Shown here: positions 1-7,960 of the stretch, piece by piece
How the letters are laid out: each line of letters begins with the position of its first letter
How positions within the stretch are numbered: position 1 is the first letter of the stretch
Notes under the pieces: model-generated
Database searches by the model: none
The model's input: the letters and a program-made list of their open reading frames with translations, nothing else
What the model was told of the DNA's origin: nothing
Position numbers and translations under genes: made by a program
From: Hutsoniella sourekii ATCC 700629
GTDB lineage: Bacteria > Bacillota > Bacilli > Lactobacillales > Aerococcaceae
Assembly: GCF_000518205.1 (NCBI RefSeq)
Contig: NZ_KI912400.1
Span: 68,773 to 103,095, forward strand
Direction of reading: 5' to 3'
DNA: 34,323 nucleotides

Positions 1-387
1 CAAGTTAGACCAAGCCAACCAAGTCGCAACCAATCAACTGGAACAAGCGGTGGTACCTACACAGTTCAAGCAGGCGACTACTATTACAAGATCGCTAATA
101 AGTATGGTGTAACAGTTGATGCCTTGAAGAAAGCTAACAATGCCACCTCCAACTTCTTGCAAGTAGGTGACAAGTTGGTGATCCCAGGTGTTACAAGCCA
201 GGTTAGACCAAGCCAGCCAAGCCGCAACCAATCAGCCGGAGCAAGCGGTGGCACTTACACAGTCCAAGCAGGCGACTACTACTACAAGATCGCTAACAAG
301 TACGGAGTCACTGTTGACGCCTTGAAGAAGGCCAACAATGCCACCTCTAATTTCCTCCAAATTGGCGACAAACTGGTTATCCCTAAA
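1..387 (+). repeat. Tandem 198-bp LysM-linker repeat, two copies
   Basis: Unit 1 covers 1-198 and unit 2 covers 199 to about 387, in the same frame. Differences are mainly synonymous, which suggests an older duplication held by selection on the protein. Confidence 0.85.
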
Positions 388-393
388 CGTTAA
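1..393 (+). CDS. LysM-repeat cell-wall-binding protein, C-terminal part (5' end outside window)
   Basis: The reading frame is open from the first base to the TAA at 391-393, so the gene starts upstream of the window. The visible 130 residues are two copies of a LysM domain (YTVQAGDYYYKIANKYGV then NFLQ-GDKLVIP), each preceded by a Ser/Gln/Asn/Pro-rich linker. LysM domains bind N-acetylglucosamine-containing peptidoglycan outside the cell. The two 66-codon units (1-198 and 199 on) are almost identical in protein but differ at many third positions. The catalytic or N-terminal domain is not visible; such tails occur on peptidoglycan hydrolases and on other secreted wall proteins, so no enzymatic role is assigned. 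An internal TTG at 124 is not the start. Confidence 0.9.
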   Translation, partial: QVRPSQPSRNQSTGTSGGTYTVQAGDYYYKIANKYGVTVDALKKANNATSNFLQVGDKLVIPGVTSQVRPSQPSRNQSAGASGGTYTVQAGDYYYKIANKYGVTVDALKKANNATSNFLQIGDKLVIPKR

Positions 394-412
394 GAAGCAA
401 TTAGATAAGAAT

Positions 413-445
413 AAAGCGAGCCGGAAAATTCCAGCTCGCTTTTTT
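413..445 (+). terminator. Rho-independent terminator after the LysM gene
   Basis: AAAGCGAGC (413-421) pairs with GCTCGCTTT (434-442), with an extra GG/CC pair inside (423-424 with 431-432), followed by a T run on the plus strand. It lies between two convergent genes and may also slow transcription coming from the minus strand. Confidence 0.85.
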
Positions 446-447
446 GA

Positions 448-1839
448 TTAGAAGAGGCGTTCTTGAATATGGTGAGTGACGTCATTAGTCTCCAAGGCGT
501 GGGCGGCGTGAATTTTTTCTTGGTCGACGGTCCACTCTTCTGGATCCAGTGACTGGATCTGGTGGAGGAGTTCCCGTGGGAAGTAGAGACGGTCGTCTCC
601 TTTCTCCTGGCCAGTCAGGGAGTTTACGATAGTAGAAACTTGTGACAGTTCAACCACTTGACCACGCTTAGTGATTAGATCTATCTGGGTTCTTGAGTTT
701 TTATGATTAGGGCGGTAGAAGTCGTAAGGTAAGTCAAAACTAGTATTTTCCCCAAAATAATAATTAGGATCTAAGCCACTACTGTACAGCTCTTGTTGAA
801 GAGAGGTGACGAGTTCTTGGCGTTCGCTCTGACTAGTTAAGAGTGATTTGAAAGGCTTGCGGTTCAAGAATCGATAAGCCAGGTCTCTTAAAATCTTATC
901 TGGACTATCTAACCAAGTATTGAAGTAGGTATTCATGACATGGTCATCCAGGCGCAAGTAATCCTCTAATTGCCACTGGTCTTGGAAGAAGGGTTCGAGC
1001 AGTTGGCTGGATGAAGTCATCTGGCCAGCTTCATAGACCTTACGACCTCGCTTCATCAGACTGCGTAAGACTTCCTCCATTCCTCTTGAGACGGGGTGGA
1101 AGTAGACTTGCATATACATTTGATAACGGCTTACAATGTAGTCTTCTATCGCATGCATGCCCGAATAATCAAAGATAATCCGTCCCTTATAAGGCCGAAT
1201 CACCCGAATGATGCGGGTGAGGTCGTATGTTCCGTAGGAGACACCGGCATAGTAGGCGTCACGTAAGAGATAGTCCATGCGGTCAGCGTCAATCTGACTG
1301 GATATCAATTGTACGACTTGTTGGTTACTGTATGTTTTATTGATCACTGAAGCGACTTTGTCAGGGAAGTCCTCCCCCATCTGACATAAGACACGGTTAA
1401 CCTCGGTCTCAGGACTCGTGATAATGGCTTGTGTGAGTGCTTCGTGGTCAGTATTGAAGATACTCTCAAATGTATGTGAGAAGGGACCATGACCAATATC
1501 ATGGAGCAGGGCGGCGCAGAGGGCAATGAGACGTTCAGAATCATCCCATAGACCATCACCGGCTTCTTGAGTGGGGTAATTACGGACAAAATTATTAATA
1601 ATGCGTCGGGTAATCTCATAGACCCCTAGTGAATGATTGAAGCGGGAATGCTCAGCCCCATGGAAGGTATAGGAAGTGGTTCCCAATTGTTTGATTCGAC
1701 GCAGGCGCTGGAATTCACGGGTATCAATCAGTTCGATTATGATTCGGTCACGAATATGTATATAGTCATGGACTGGATCGCGAAAGACCTTCTCGCGCGG
1801 AAGGGTTTGTTCTTGATAAGAAGATAATTGAGTAACCAT
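448..1839 (-). CDS. HD-domain deoxynucleoside triphosphate triphosphohydrolase, YwfO/EF1143 family
   Basis: A 463-residue HD-superfamily hydrolase. The N-terminal part has the family pattern F-RDPVHDYI, QxLRRIKQLG and GAEHSRFNHSLG (metal His near residue 64), then LLHDIGHGPFSH (His113-Asp114), and a later DADRMDYLLRD (downstream metal Asp). It belongs with B. subtilis YwfO and the Enterococcus faecalis dNTPase EF1143, which remove triphosphate from dNTPs; a dNTP-pool role in the cytoplasm is inferred from the family. The start is set by AGGAGG just upstream on the minus strand (about 1845-1851). It lies 22 bp after the lipL-like gene in the same direction, so the two probably share a transcript. 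Length is normal for the family. Confidence 0.85.
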   Translation of the reverse strand: MVTQLSSYQEQTLPREKVFRDPVHDYIHIRDRIIIELIDTREFQRLRRIKQLGTTSYTFHGAEHSRFNHSLGVYEITRRIINNFVRNYPTQEAGDGLWDDSERLIALCAALLHDIGHGPFSHTFESIFNTDHEALTQAIITSPETEVNRVLCQMGEDFPDKVASVINKTYSNQQVVQLISSQIDADRMDYLLRDAYYAGVSYGTYDLTRIIRVIRPYKGRIIFDYSGMHAIEDYIVSRYQMYMQVYFHPVSRGMEEVLRSLMKRGRKVYEAGQMTSSSQLLEPFFQDQWQLEDYLRLDDHVMNTYFNTWLDSPDKILRDLAYRFLNRKPFKSLLTSQSERQELVTSLQQELYSSGLDPNYYFGENTSFDLPYDFYRPNHKNSRTQIDLITKRGQVVELSQVSTIVNSLTGQEKGDDRLYFPRELLHQIQSLDPEEWTVDQEKIHAAHALETNDVTHHIQERLF

Positions 1840-1861
1840 AGTCTACCTCCTAACGGTATGA

Positions 1862-2704
1862 TTAAAGCCCTTGACGCTTTTGGTGTTGGGCTTGTACTTG
1901 CTGATAGATCTCACTTAATTCAGGATTTACGAAGGACATAGGGTGGTGGATTTGCTCGTTGGGAAAGACTGCCAACATATCCGCTTGGAACTGGTCTAGG
2001 GAATAGTCAAAGGCGAGTAGTTGGTCAATGCTAGTCATCACTTGAGGGCGGATTCTAGGATAATCAGGACCCGCTTGGGCCACTTGATAGAAGTCGTGTA
2101 TCAGTTGGCTGCGTTGGTCTTGATCACCTCGGACACTGAGGTAAGCTGCTGTTGTGACGCCGTCTCTGAAGCGACGTTGGGCAATGCCACCGATTTTCTG
2201 GCCGCCTACAACTAGGTCGAATTTACCAGGGCAATAAGAATCAGGGATCTCATAGGCTTCTACCTTTAGCTGATGTTTAGCTAGGGCTGTCCCCACCCAA
2301 TCTACCATAACTTGATAAGCTTCATCGATAGAGAGTTTAGCCTGGTTTTGGTCCCAGACCATACTGACATTCATCACCCCAGGGTCACAGACGACGGCTA
2401 GACCGCCGTGGGGCCGAATGAAGGTCTGGTATCCAGCTTGATGTAAGAAATCCAGGCCGGCCTGTAAGTCAGGCAGACGCTTATCCTTGGCTCCTAAGAG
2501 GATGGTCGGCTGGTCGATGGGGTACCAATGAATGAGTCCGTAAGAGCGAGTGTCACTTGCTTGCTCGTTAAGAAGCGGAAGCCAGCGAATAAAGGCATCC
2601 TGGTAGAGCAAGGGACTCTGGCTATCTAAGTGGTCGGGATTCAATTGGTCATCAAACGATAGCCAGTGATAATCGTGGGTGAAGCGAGTGAGTCTTGGAT
2701 TCAT
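1862..2704 (-). CDS. lipL: Octanoyl-[GcvH]:protein N-octanoyltransferase, LipL type (BPL/LplA fold)
   Basis: A 280-residue member of the biotin/lipoate ligase fold, close in length to B. subtilis LipL (YwfL). Visible motifs are RPHGGLAVV (about 97-105) and DSYCPGKFDLVVGGQKIGG, containing the acyl-accepting Cys158 and the conserved Lys170. LipL moves an octanoyl group from GcvH to the E2 subunits of 2-oxoacid dehydrogenases by amidotransfer through this cysteine. The SYCPGK-D context separates it from plain lipoate ligases, which lack the cysteine; LipM (octanoyl-ACP to GcvH) is the main alternative. It is the upstream gene of a pair with the HD dNTPase, and its start has an AAAGGA site. No lipA, lipM or gcvH is visible here. 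Confidence 0.8.
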   Translation of the reverse strand: MNPRLTRFTHDYHWLSFDDQLNPDHLDSQSPLLYQDAFIRWLPLLNEQASDTRSYGLIHWYPIDQPTILLGAKDKRLPDLQAGLDFLHQAGYQTFIRPHGGLAVVCDPGVMNVSMVWDQNQAKLSIDEAYQVMVDWVGTALAKHQLKVEAYEIPDSYCPGKFDLVVGGQKIGGIAQRRFRDGVTTAAYLSVRGDQDQRSQLIHDFYQVAQAGPDYPRIRPQVMTSIDQLLAFDYSLDQFQADMLAVFPNEQIHHPMSFVNPELSEIYQQVQAQHQKRQGL

Positions 2705-2734
2705 AAGGCGTCCTTTCTGTCAAGTGGTCTTGCC

Positions 2735-2762
2735 TTGATTATAGCAAATTATTGCTTATAAT
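2735..2762 (+). promoter_or_regulatory. Sigma-A promoter for the DUF1934 gene, in a divergent region
   Basis: TTGATT (2735-2740), 16-bp spacer, TATAAT (2757-2762), about 30 bp upstream of the gene start. A minus-strand TATAAT (2738-2743) overlaps the -35 and may belong to the divergent lipL transcript, so the two promoters would compete. Confidence 0.65.
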
Positions 2763-2792
2763 ACTTATACAAGACGAATGAAGGTGAGAAAT

Positions 2793-3212
2793 ATGCAAAG
2801 AAATAAAGTCCAAGCTCAAGTTCGCCAAGAAATTAACTATCAGGGACGCGATGAGCGGGACCTATTTGAATTAGAGACAGAAGCGGTCTTAACCGAGTTG
2901 ACTCACTACTCCAAGCTCAGTTACCAGGACCAAGAAGGTCAACTTGTCGAAGTGAAGTGGTATCCTAGTGGTTCCCCTTTGGCTAATCGGGTAGACATTA
3001 ATAGTGGTCAAGGTTTAATGTGTTTCGATTTGTCTCAGACTTTTCAACGGGACTACTTGACGCCAGCAGGTCCTCTACCCTTAGAATTTAGGGCTCAATC
3101 CTTGGCTTGGGAGCTTGATGAGGCCCATAATCGCCTCCATATCCAGTATCAAATTCTGAGCCAGGAAGAGCTATTAGGAAATTATGATTATGAATTGATA
3201 TTTTATTCTTAA
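2793..3212 (+). CDS. DUF1934 family protein (YwiB-like beta-barrel)
   Basis: A small soluble protein of 139 residues from the start chosen here. It resembles the DUF1934/YwiB family, which adopts a calycin-like beta-barrel and has no known reaction. The in-frame ATG at 2778 would place the AAGGTGAG site (2781-2788) inside the gene; the ATG at 2793 lies the right distance after it and is preferred. The sequence ends with the family-like NYDYELIFYS strand. It has its own promoter at 2735-2762, and rpoE follows 41 bp after its stop, the order seen in many Firmicutes. No function is assigned. Confidence 0.75.
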   Translation: MQRNKVQAQVRQEINYQGRDERDLFELETEAVLTELTHYSKLSYQDQEGQLVEVKWYPSGSPLANRVDINSGQGLMCFDLSQTFQRDYLTPAGPLPLEFRAQSLAWELDEAHNRLHIQYQILSQEELLGNYDYELIFYS

Positions 3213-3223
3213 ATCGTTAAAAT
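3195..3223 (+). promoter_or_regulatory. Putative sigma-A promoter for rpoE
   Basis: TTGATA (3195-3200), 17-bp spacer, TAAAAT (3218-3223). It overlaps the end of the upstream gene and would start the rpoE transcript near 3230. Confidence 0.5.
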
Positions 3224-3253
3224 AGATAAGACTATGAGGAAGGAAGTGTCTCC

Positions 3254-3904
3254 ATGGAATTAAAGCAATTTGAGGGCGAACGCATTGAAGAATTATCAAT
3301 GATCGAAGTTGCCTATGCAATCCTACAAGAAACCGGGGATGTCTATGACTTTACCCACCTATTAGAAGAAGTACAAGCCTACTTAAATCTATCCGAAGAA
3401 GAACTGGAATCACGGATGGTGCGTCTGTATACAGATATTAATATCGATGGCCGATTCATTTCTCTAGGAGAGAATCGTTGGGGCCTAAGAGCTTGGTATC
3501 CCATCGATTCGATCGATGAAGAAATCGTTAGCTCCATTGACGATGAAGACCTACCGCGTCGTCGCCGTCGTAAGAAGCAAAGCAAGTTGAATGCCTTCGA
3601 TGATGGAGATATGATCAATTATAATGAAGATGATCCTGAAGATATTGATGATATCTATGACGAGGACTACGATGAAGAAGACGACGAAGATGATGACGAC
3701 GATTTCTTAGATATTGATCCGACTGATGATCCTGAAGATGAGCCTGCAGCAGATGAAGAATTAGAAGTCTATGCTTCAGACTTGGATGAGTTGGGTGAAG
3801 AGGAATTGGACGAAATCGACGGCGCTGGATTCGAAGACGACGATGATGAAGATTATGACGACTTCGATGACGAAGAAGAGGAAGAATTAGATCCAGAAGC
3901 CTAA
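3254..3904 (+). CDS. rpoE: DNA-directed RNA polymerase delta subunit
   Basis: A 216-residue protein with the two-part layout of the delta subunit: an ordered N-terminal HARE-HTH domain (about residues 1-95, starting MELKQFEGERIEELSMIEVA and including SRMVRLYTDINIDGRF), a short basic RRRRRKK stretch near 103, then a long, almost entirely Asp/Glu tail. Delta binds core RNA polymerase in Gram-positive bacteria, increases transcription selectivity and polymerase recycling, and competes with nucleic acid through the acidic tail. A GAGGAAGG site (3236-3243) supports the ATG. It is flanked by its own promoter and terminator. The tail is somewhat longer than the B. subtilis form (about 173 residues in total). 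Plus- and minus-strand overlapping frames in the tail are compositional shadows. Confidence 0.95.
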   Translation: MELKQFEGERIEELSMIEVAYAILQETGDVYDFTHLLEEVQAYLNLSEEELESRMVRLYTDINIDGRFISLGENRWGLRAWYPIDSIDEEIVSSIDDEDLPRRRRRKKQSKLNAFDDGDMINYNEDDPEDIDDIYDEDYDEEDDEDDDDDFLDIDPTDDPEDEPAADEELEVYASDLDELGEEELDEIDGAGFEDDDDEDYDDFDDEEEEELDPEA

Positions 3905-3919
3905 GCATACTAAGTAAGA

Positions 3920-3948
3920 GTCAGCAAGTTGTACTTGCTGGCTTTTTT
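3920..3948 (+). terminator. Rho-independent terminator after rpoE
   Basis: CAGCAAGT (3922-3929), a TGT loop, ACTTGCTG (3933-3940), with two more outer pairs, then a T run. Confidence 0.9.
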
Positions 3949-4024
3949 GATGATCAGGGTCCAAGGGGTTTTTGGTTATCCTAAAATTGGGAACGCATAC
4001 ATCCATGCATTTGGATAGAAACCC

Positions 4025-4053
4025 TGGTCAAAAGCAGTCATTTACAGTATAAT
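4025..4053 (+). promoter_or_regulatory. Sigma-A promoter for fba
   Basis: TGGTCA (4025-4030), 17-bp spacer, perfect TATAAT (4048-4053), giving a start near 4060 and a leader of about 30 nt. Confidence 0.7.
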
Positions 4054-4090
4054 CAATGTGTAATAACAAATCTATTAAGGGGGAATATTA

Positions 4091-4948
4091 ATGGGTCGTT
4101 TAGTTAATATGACACAAATGTTACAAAAGGCAAAAGAAGGTCAGTATGCTGTTGGTCAATTCAACATCAACAACTTAGAATGGACACAAGCTGTTCTTCA
4201 AGCTGCTCAAGAAAATAACTCACCAATCATCTTAGGAGTTTCTGAAGGTGCTGGTAAATATATGGGTGGACCTAAAGTCGTTGTAGCAATGGTTAATGCC
4301 CTATTAGAAACAATGGACATTACAGTGCCAGTTGCTCTACATTTAGACCATGGTTCTTCATTCGAAAAATGTAAAGAAGCAATTGACGCTGGTTACTCTT
4401 CAGTTATGATCGACGGTTCTCATGATCCAATCGATGATAACATTGAATTAACTAAGAAGGTTGTTGCTTATGCTCACCCACGTGGTGCTTCAGTTGAAGC
4501 TGAAGTTGGTACTGTTGGGGGAGAAGAAGACGGTGTAATTGGTGGTATCCAATACGCAGACTTAGAAGAATGTAAACGTATGGTTGAAGAAGCTGGCGTT
4601 GACGCTCTAGCTGCAGCACTAGGTTCCGTTCACGGTACTTATGACGGTGAGCCTAAGTTAGGTTTCGACGAAATGCTTGCTATTTCTGAAGCAACTGGTG
4701 CTCCACTTGTTCTTCACGGAGGTTCTGGTATCCCTGAACACCAAATCAAAAAAGCAATCGAACGTGGTCACGCTAAAATCAACGTTAACACTGAATTGCA
4801 ACAACAATGGACAGCTGCTGTTCGTGAAAAATTAAACACTGACGACAAAGTTTATGACCCACGTAAGGTAATCGCGCCAGGTAAGGACGCTATTGTTAAG
4901 ATTACCAAAGAAACAATGGACATCTTTGGCTCAACTGGCAAAGCTTAA
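4091..4948 (+). CDS. fba: Class II fructose-bisphosphate aldolase
   Basis: A 285-residue class II (Zn-dependent) aldolase of glycolysis, cleaving fructose 1,6-bisphosphate into dihydroxyacetone phosphate and glyceraldehyde 3-phosphate in the cytosol. Signatures: QFNINNLEW near the N-terminus, the zinc/active-site segment [12 protein letters not shown], the glycine-rich [13 protein letters not shown] loop, ALGSVHGTY and VLHGGSGIP (metal His residues), and KINVNTELQ. Length is normal. A strong AAGGGGGA site, a consensus -10 and a terminator indicate a strongly expressed single-gene transcript. Its codon choice (many GCT, GGT, GTT and GAA codons) visibly differs from its neighbours and matches a highly expressed gene. 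Confidence 0.97.
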   Translation: MGRLVNMTQMLQKAKEGQYAVGQFNINNLEWTQAVLQAAQENNSPIILGVSEGAGKYMGGPKVVVAMVNALLETMDITVPVALHLDHGSSFEKCKEAIDAGYSSVMIDGSHDPIDDNIELTKKVVAYAHPRGASVEAEVGTVGGEEDGVIGGIQYADLEECKRMVEEAGVDALAAALGSVHGTYDGEPKLGFDEMLAISEATGAPLVLHGGSGIPEHQIKKAIERGHAKINVNTELQQQWTAAVREKLNTDDKVYDPRKVIAPGKDAIVKITKETMDIFGSTGKA

Positions 4949-4967
4949 TCCATTGAGTGTACCCGTG

Positions 4968-4995
4968 AACCAGGTGCTTCGTGCACCTGGTTTTT
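4968..4995 (+). terminator. Rho-independent terminator after fba
   Basis: AACCAGGTGC (4968-4977), TTCGT loop, GCACCTGGTT (4983-4992), then T's. Confidence 0.9.
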
Positions 4996-5023
4996 GTCTG
5001 TTTGAGAGAGGATGATTCAAAAG

Positions 5024-5608
5024 ATGGATCGGATCCAAGAAATTAGGGAGGCCATCATGGCCGACCCTGATAATCAAATCTTCACGGACCAGGGGTGGGA
5101 GCCCATCTTCCAAGCGCCCAGCCAAGCTCGGGTCGTTATTATCGGTCAGGCCCCTGGAATTCGAACCCAAGAAGCGGGTCGCTGCTTTGATGATGCGAGT
5201 GGGGACCGCCTAAGAGAGTGGCTGGGGATTAGCCGTGAAGATTTCTATCACAGTGGTCAAATAGCGGTCCTCCCCTTGGACTTCTACTTTCCAGGGAAGG
5301 CTAAGACAGGGGATTTGCCACCGCGCAAGGGCTTTGCTTCGAAGTGGCATCCGCTGATCTTGGCCAAGTTGGATCAAGTACAGTTGATTATTCTAGCAGG
5401 TGCCCACGCTCAGGCGCAGTATCTAGCTGATAAACGTTACAAAAACTTAACCCAAACGGTCTACCACTATCAAGACTATTTGCCTGACTTCTTTCCCATT
5501 CCCCATCCATCCCCATTAAATGGCCGTTGGTTGAAGAAGAATCCTTGGTTTGAAGACCAGGTCTTGCCGGATTTAGTGGATTGCTTTCAAGCTGCTTTGA
5601 AAGTTTGA
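5024..5608 (+). CDS. Uracil-DNA glycosylase superfamily protein
   Basis: About 194 residues. The N-terminal GQAPG (residues 41-45 from this start) and the C-terminal HPSPLNGRW segment are the paired motifs of the family 4/5-like UDG superfamily (COG1573-like), which flips out and cuts uracil from DNA. The middle RxGFASKWHP block is shared by a Lactobacillales subgroup. No iron-sulfur cysteine set of classic family 4 enzymes is visible, so activity is inferred from family only. Start choice: an ATG at 5012 lies immediately after the GAGAGAGG site with no spacing, whereas the ATG at 5024 (MDRIQEIREAIM) has about 12 nt, so 5024 is preferred. It is a lone gene between the fba terminator and the T-box promoter. 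Confidence 0.75.
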   Translation: MDRIQEIREAIMADPDNQIFTDQGWEPIFQAPSQARVVIIGQAPGIRTQEAGRCFDDASGDRLREWLGISREDFYHSGQIAVLPLDFYFPGKAKTGDLPPRKGFASKWHPLILAKLDQVQLIILAGAHAQAQYLADKRYKNLTQTVYHYQDYLPDFFPIPHPSPLNGRWLKKNPWFEDQVLPDLVDCFQAALKV

Positions 5609-5633
5609 CAAATGAGAAATCCCCTGGTAATAT
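5605..5633 (+). promoter_or_regulatory. Sigma-A promoter of the methionine operon
   Basis: TTGACA (5605-5610), 17-bp spacer, TAATAT (5628-5633). The -35 overlaps the stop codon of the UDG gene. A start near 5640 leads straight into the T-box leader. Confidence 0.85.
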
Positions 5634-5639
5634 ATGAGA

Positions 5640-5910
5640 TATATATTAGAAAATAATGAAAGCAATGAAGAGAAGAGTAGACTCGATGAATCCAACTAGA
5701 GACCCTGTGTTGGTGGAAGCAGGGGGATGATTCGGTTGAAGATGAACTCGGAGCATTTAACGGAGTGCAAGCTCCAATAACGGTCGCACCCGATAACGTG
5801 CCAACGTTGATTGACGTTATGAGGTATTAATTGAGAGATTAATACGAAGATGGGTGGTAACACGGTATAAATCGTCCCTAGTCGGCTTTTGGCTGACTAG
5901 GGATTTTTTT
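5640..5910 (+). ncRNA. T-box leader (tRNA-Met-sensing) of the metA operon
   Basis: A Stem I is built from GAGT (5675-5678) with ACTC (5746-5749), GAATCC (about 5688-5693) with a bulged partner around 5726-5733, and CCCTG/CAGGG at the top. The 3' side of the specifier loop reads GAAGATGAAC, placing an ATG methionine codon at 5742-5744. The T-box core GGTGGTAACACGG lies at 5853-5865; its TGGT bulge has U opposite the A discriminator of tRNA-Met. A competing terminator follows at 5875-5910. Uncharged tRNA-Met would stabilise the antiterminator and switch on the genes for homocysteine synthesis downstream. The specifier assignment is from pairing by eye. Confidence 0.93.
5875..5910 (+). terminator. 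T-box regulatory terminator
   Basis: TCCCTAGTC (5875-5883) pairs with GACTAGGGA (5895-5903), followed by seven T's. It is the termination arm of the T-box switch. Confidence 0.93.
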
Positions 5911-5933
5911 GTTGAAGTAGAAGGAGGATTAAC

Positions 5934-6863
5934 ATGCCAATTAAGATAGCTAGAGACTTACCCGTTAAGGTAGCTCTAGAGCGAGAGCGGGTCGTAACGA
6001 TTGATGAGATTAGAGCCCGTAAACAAGATATTCGCCCCCTGAAGATAGCCATCTTGAATCTCATGCCCAAAAAGCAGGACACAGAACTGCAAATGTTGCG
6101 TCTACTAGGCAATACGCCCCTGCAAATTGAAGTGGACTTGCTGTATACGGCGTCTCATGAGAGTAGCCACACGGCCTTTAGCCATCTCGATCAGTTCTAT
6201 AAGACTTTTGATCAAGTCAAGGAAGACCAATACGATGGGCTTATTATTACGGGTGCACCGGTTGAAAAACTTGAATTTGATGATGTGAATTATATTGATG
6301 AGTTGGATCAAATTTTTGATTGGGCTCAGGAGAATGTTTATTCTCGCTTCTATATCTGTTGGGGAGCTCAGTATGCGATGAAGCGCCTCTATAATATTGA
6401 CAAGCAATTGCTCGACCAGAAGCTATTTGGTGTCTACCCATATCGCAATCGTCAACCCTTGCATCCCTTAGTTAGGGGCTTTGATGAGGTCTACCGGGTA
6501 CCCCAGTCGCGTCATACGACCCTAGCTCAAGAAGAGATAGAGCAAGTTGAAGACCTCTTAATACTGACTAGCCATCCAGAATATGGTCCTGATATAGTAG
6601 CCAGCAAGGGGCAGCGTGACTTCTTTATCTTTGGTCACTTGGAATATGACCGCCAGACGCTGAAGGCGGAGTATGACCGGGACCGCAGTCAGGGACTGGC
6701 TATAGATGTGCCGGTCAACTATTATCCTGATGACGACCCTAGCCAGGAACCTCTATTTGATTGGCGTAGTCATGCCTTTCTCTTATATAACAACTGGATC
6801 AATTTAACTTATCAAGATACTTTCTATGATTTGAAGACATTAATTAAAGGAGCAGACCAATGA
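5934..6863 (+). CDS. metA: Homoserine O-acetyltransferase, MetA family
   Basis: 309 residues of the MetA (HTS) family, which activates homoserine by acylation as the first dedicated step to methionine. Catalytic residues fall at the classical numbers: Cys142 (ICWGAQ), His235 and Glu237 (FGHLEYD). The acyl-CoA selector at position 111 is Glu (TGAPVEKLEF); family studies link Glu111 to acetyl-CoA and Gly111 to succinyl-CoA, so acetyl transfer is predicted despite the common 'succinyltransferase' label. AAGGAGG (5921-5927) sets the start. It is the first gene of a T-box-controlled three-gene operon and overlaps metI by four bases (ATGA). Confidence 0.95.
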   Translation: MPIKIARDLPVKVALERERVVTIDEIRARKQDIRPLKIAILNLMPKKQDTELQMLRLLGNTPLQIEVDLLYTASHESSHTAFSHLDQFYKTFDQVKEDQYDGLIITGAPVEKLEFDDVNYIDELDQIFDWAQENVYSRFYICWGAQYAMKRLYNIDKQLLDQKLFGVYPYRNRQPLHPLVRGFDEVYRVPQSRHTTLAQEEIEQVEDLLILTSHPEYGPDIVASKGQRDFFIFGHLEYDRQTLKAEYDRDRSQGLAIDVPVNYYPDDDPSQEPLFDWRSHAFLLYNNWINLTYQDTFYDLKTLIKGADQ

Positions 6864-7951
6864 AACACTACCACTTTGACACGCAATTAGCCCAGTTAGG
6901 CAATCGTAAGGATCCAGAATTGGGTTCCATCTCTTCACCGATCCATCTCTCAACGACTTATGCCCACCCTGGCATGGGTCAATCAACGGGCTATGATTAT
7001 ACGCGTACCAAGAACCCTACCCGTAACACCTTGGAAGAAGGCTTAGCCCGCATGGAAAATGGCAGCCACGCAGTAGCCACCAGTTCGGGGATGAGTGCTA
7101 TCCAACTGGTCTTTCAATTATTTGAACCAGGAGCCAAAATTATTGCCTCAAGAGACCTATATGGCGGGAGTTACCGCTATTTCCAATGGTTGGAAGATCA
7201 GGGTCAGGCGACTTTTTACTATTTTGATACTGAAGAAGACTTTGAGGAATTAATCTCTGATGAGATCACAGCAGCCTTTATTGAAACGCCGACGAACCCC
7301 TTGATGCAGGTGGTCGATATTGAGCGCTTGGCCAAGTTGACTCAAGCTCATGATGTGTGTCTTATCGTAGACAATACCTTATTGACCCCGGTACGTCAGA
7401 AGCCCCTGGACTTGGGAGCTCAGATTGTTGTTCACTCCGGCACTAAGTTCCTAACGGGCCACAATGATATTCTAGCTGGTGTAGTGGTGACCAATGTGGA
7501 AGCTTATGGAGAACGCTTGGTCTGGTTGGCTAATACGACAGGGCCCTGTTTGTCACCCTTTGATTCGTGGTTGTTTATTCGTAGCTTGAAGACCCTACCC
7601 TTAAGATTTGAACGTCAAGAGGCGACGACCCTTTACCTTGTTGAACAATTAAAGCAACTTGAAGAAGTTAAGGAAGTTCTCTATGCTGGTGTTGGGGCCA
7701 TGTTAAGTATCAAATTAACGAGTGAAGCGAAGGTTACCAGCTTCTTGGAGGCGATCCAACTCTTTACTTATGCAGAAAGTTTGGGCGGAGTTGAAAGTCT
7801 TATTACCTACCCAACCACCCAAACTCATGCTGATATCCCTCAAGAATTAAGAGAGTCTTACGGACTGACTCCGGATTTGGTTCGTATTTCTGTGGGCTTA
7901 GAGGATCCAGAGGACTTGTTGGAAGACTTGAAGCAAGCCTTGAAAGCTTAG
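6860..7951 (+). CDS. metI: Cystathionine gamma-synthase / O-acetylhomoserine (thiol)-lyase, MetI-like
   Basis: A 363-residue PLP enzyme of the Cys/Met metabolism family. It shows YDYTRTKNPTR, the SSGMSAIQ phosphate loop, the ETPTNPLMQ and VDNTLLTPV strands, and the PLP lysine Lys196 in HSGTKFLTGHND. The length and the C-terminal AESLGGVESLITYP and RISVGLEDPEDL match B. subtilis MetI, which joins O-acetylhomoserine with cysteine (and also with sulfide). It follows MetA with translational coupling and precedes a C-S lyase, so the transsulfuration route through cystathionine is the natural reading; direct sulfhydrylation is also possible. I cannot separate the two activities by sequence. Confidence 0.9.
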   Translation: MKHYHFDTQLAQLGNRKDPELGSISSPIHLSTTYAHPGMGQSTGYDYTRTKNPTRNTLEEGLARMENGSHAVATSSGMSAIQLVFQLFEPGAKIIASRDLYGGSYRYFQWLEDQGQATFYYFDTEEDFEELISDEITAAFIETPTNPLMQVVDIERLAKLTQAHDVCLIVDNTLLTPVRQKPLDLGAQIVVHSGTKFLTGHNDILAGVVVTNVEAYGERLVWLANTTGPCLSPFDSWLFIRSLKTLPLRFERQEATTLYLVEQLKQLEEVKEVLYAGVGAMLSIKLTSEAKVTSFLEAIQLFTYAESLGGVESLITYPTTQTHADIPQELRESYGLTPDLVRISVGLEDPEDLLEDLKQALKA

Positions 7952-7960
7952 GAGGATCAG

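Noticed and set aside
1-387. CRISPR-like repeat array
   Set aside because: The repeats are coding, 198 bp long, two copies only, and encode LysM domains.
3615-3908. Minus-strand frame rich in His, Arg and Leu opposite the rpoE tail
   Set aside because: It is the mirror of the Asp/Glu codon run on the plus strand; no ribosome site or family match.
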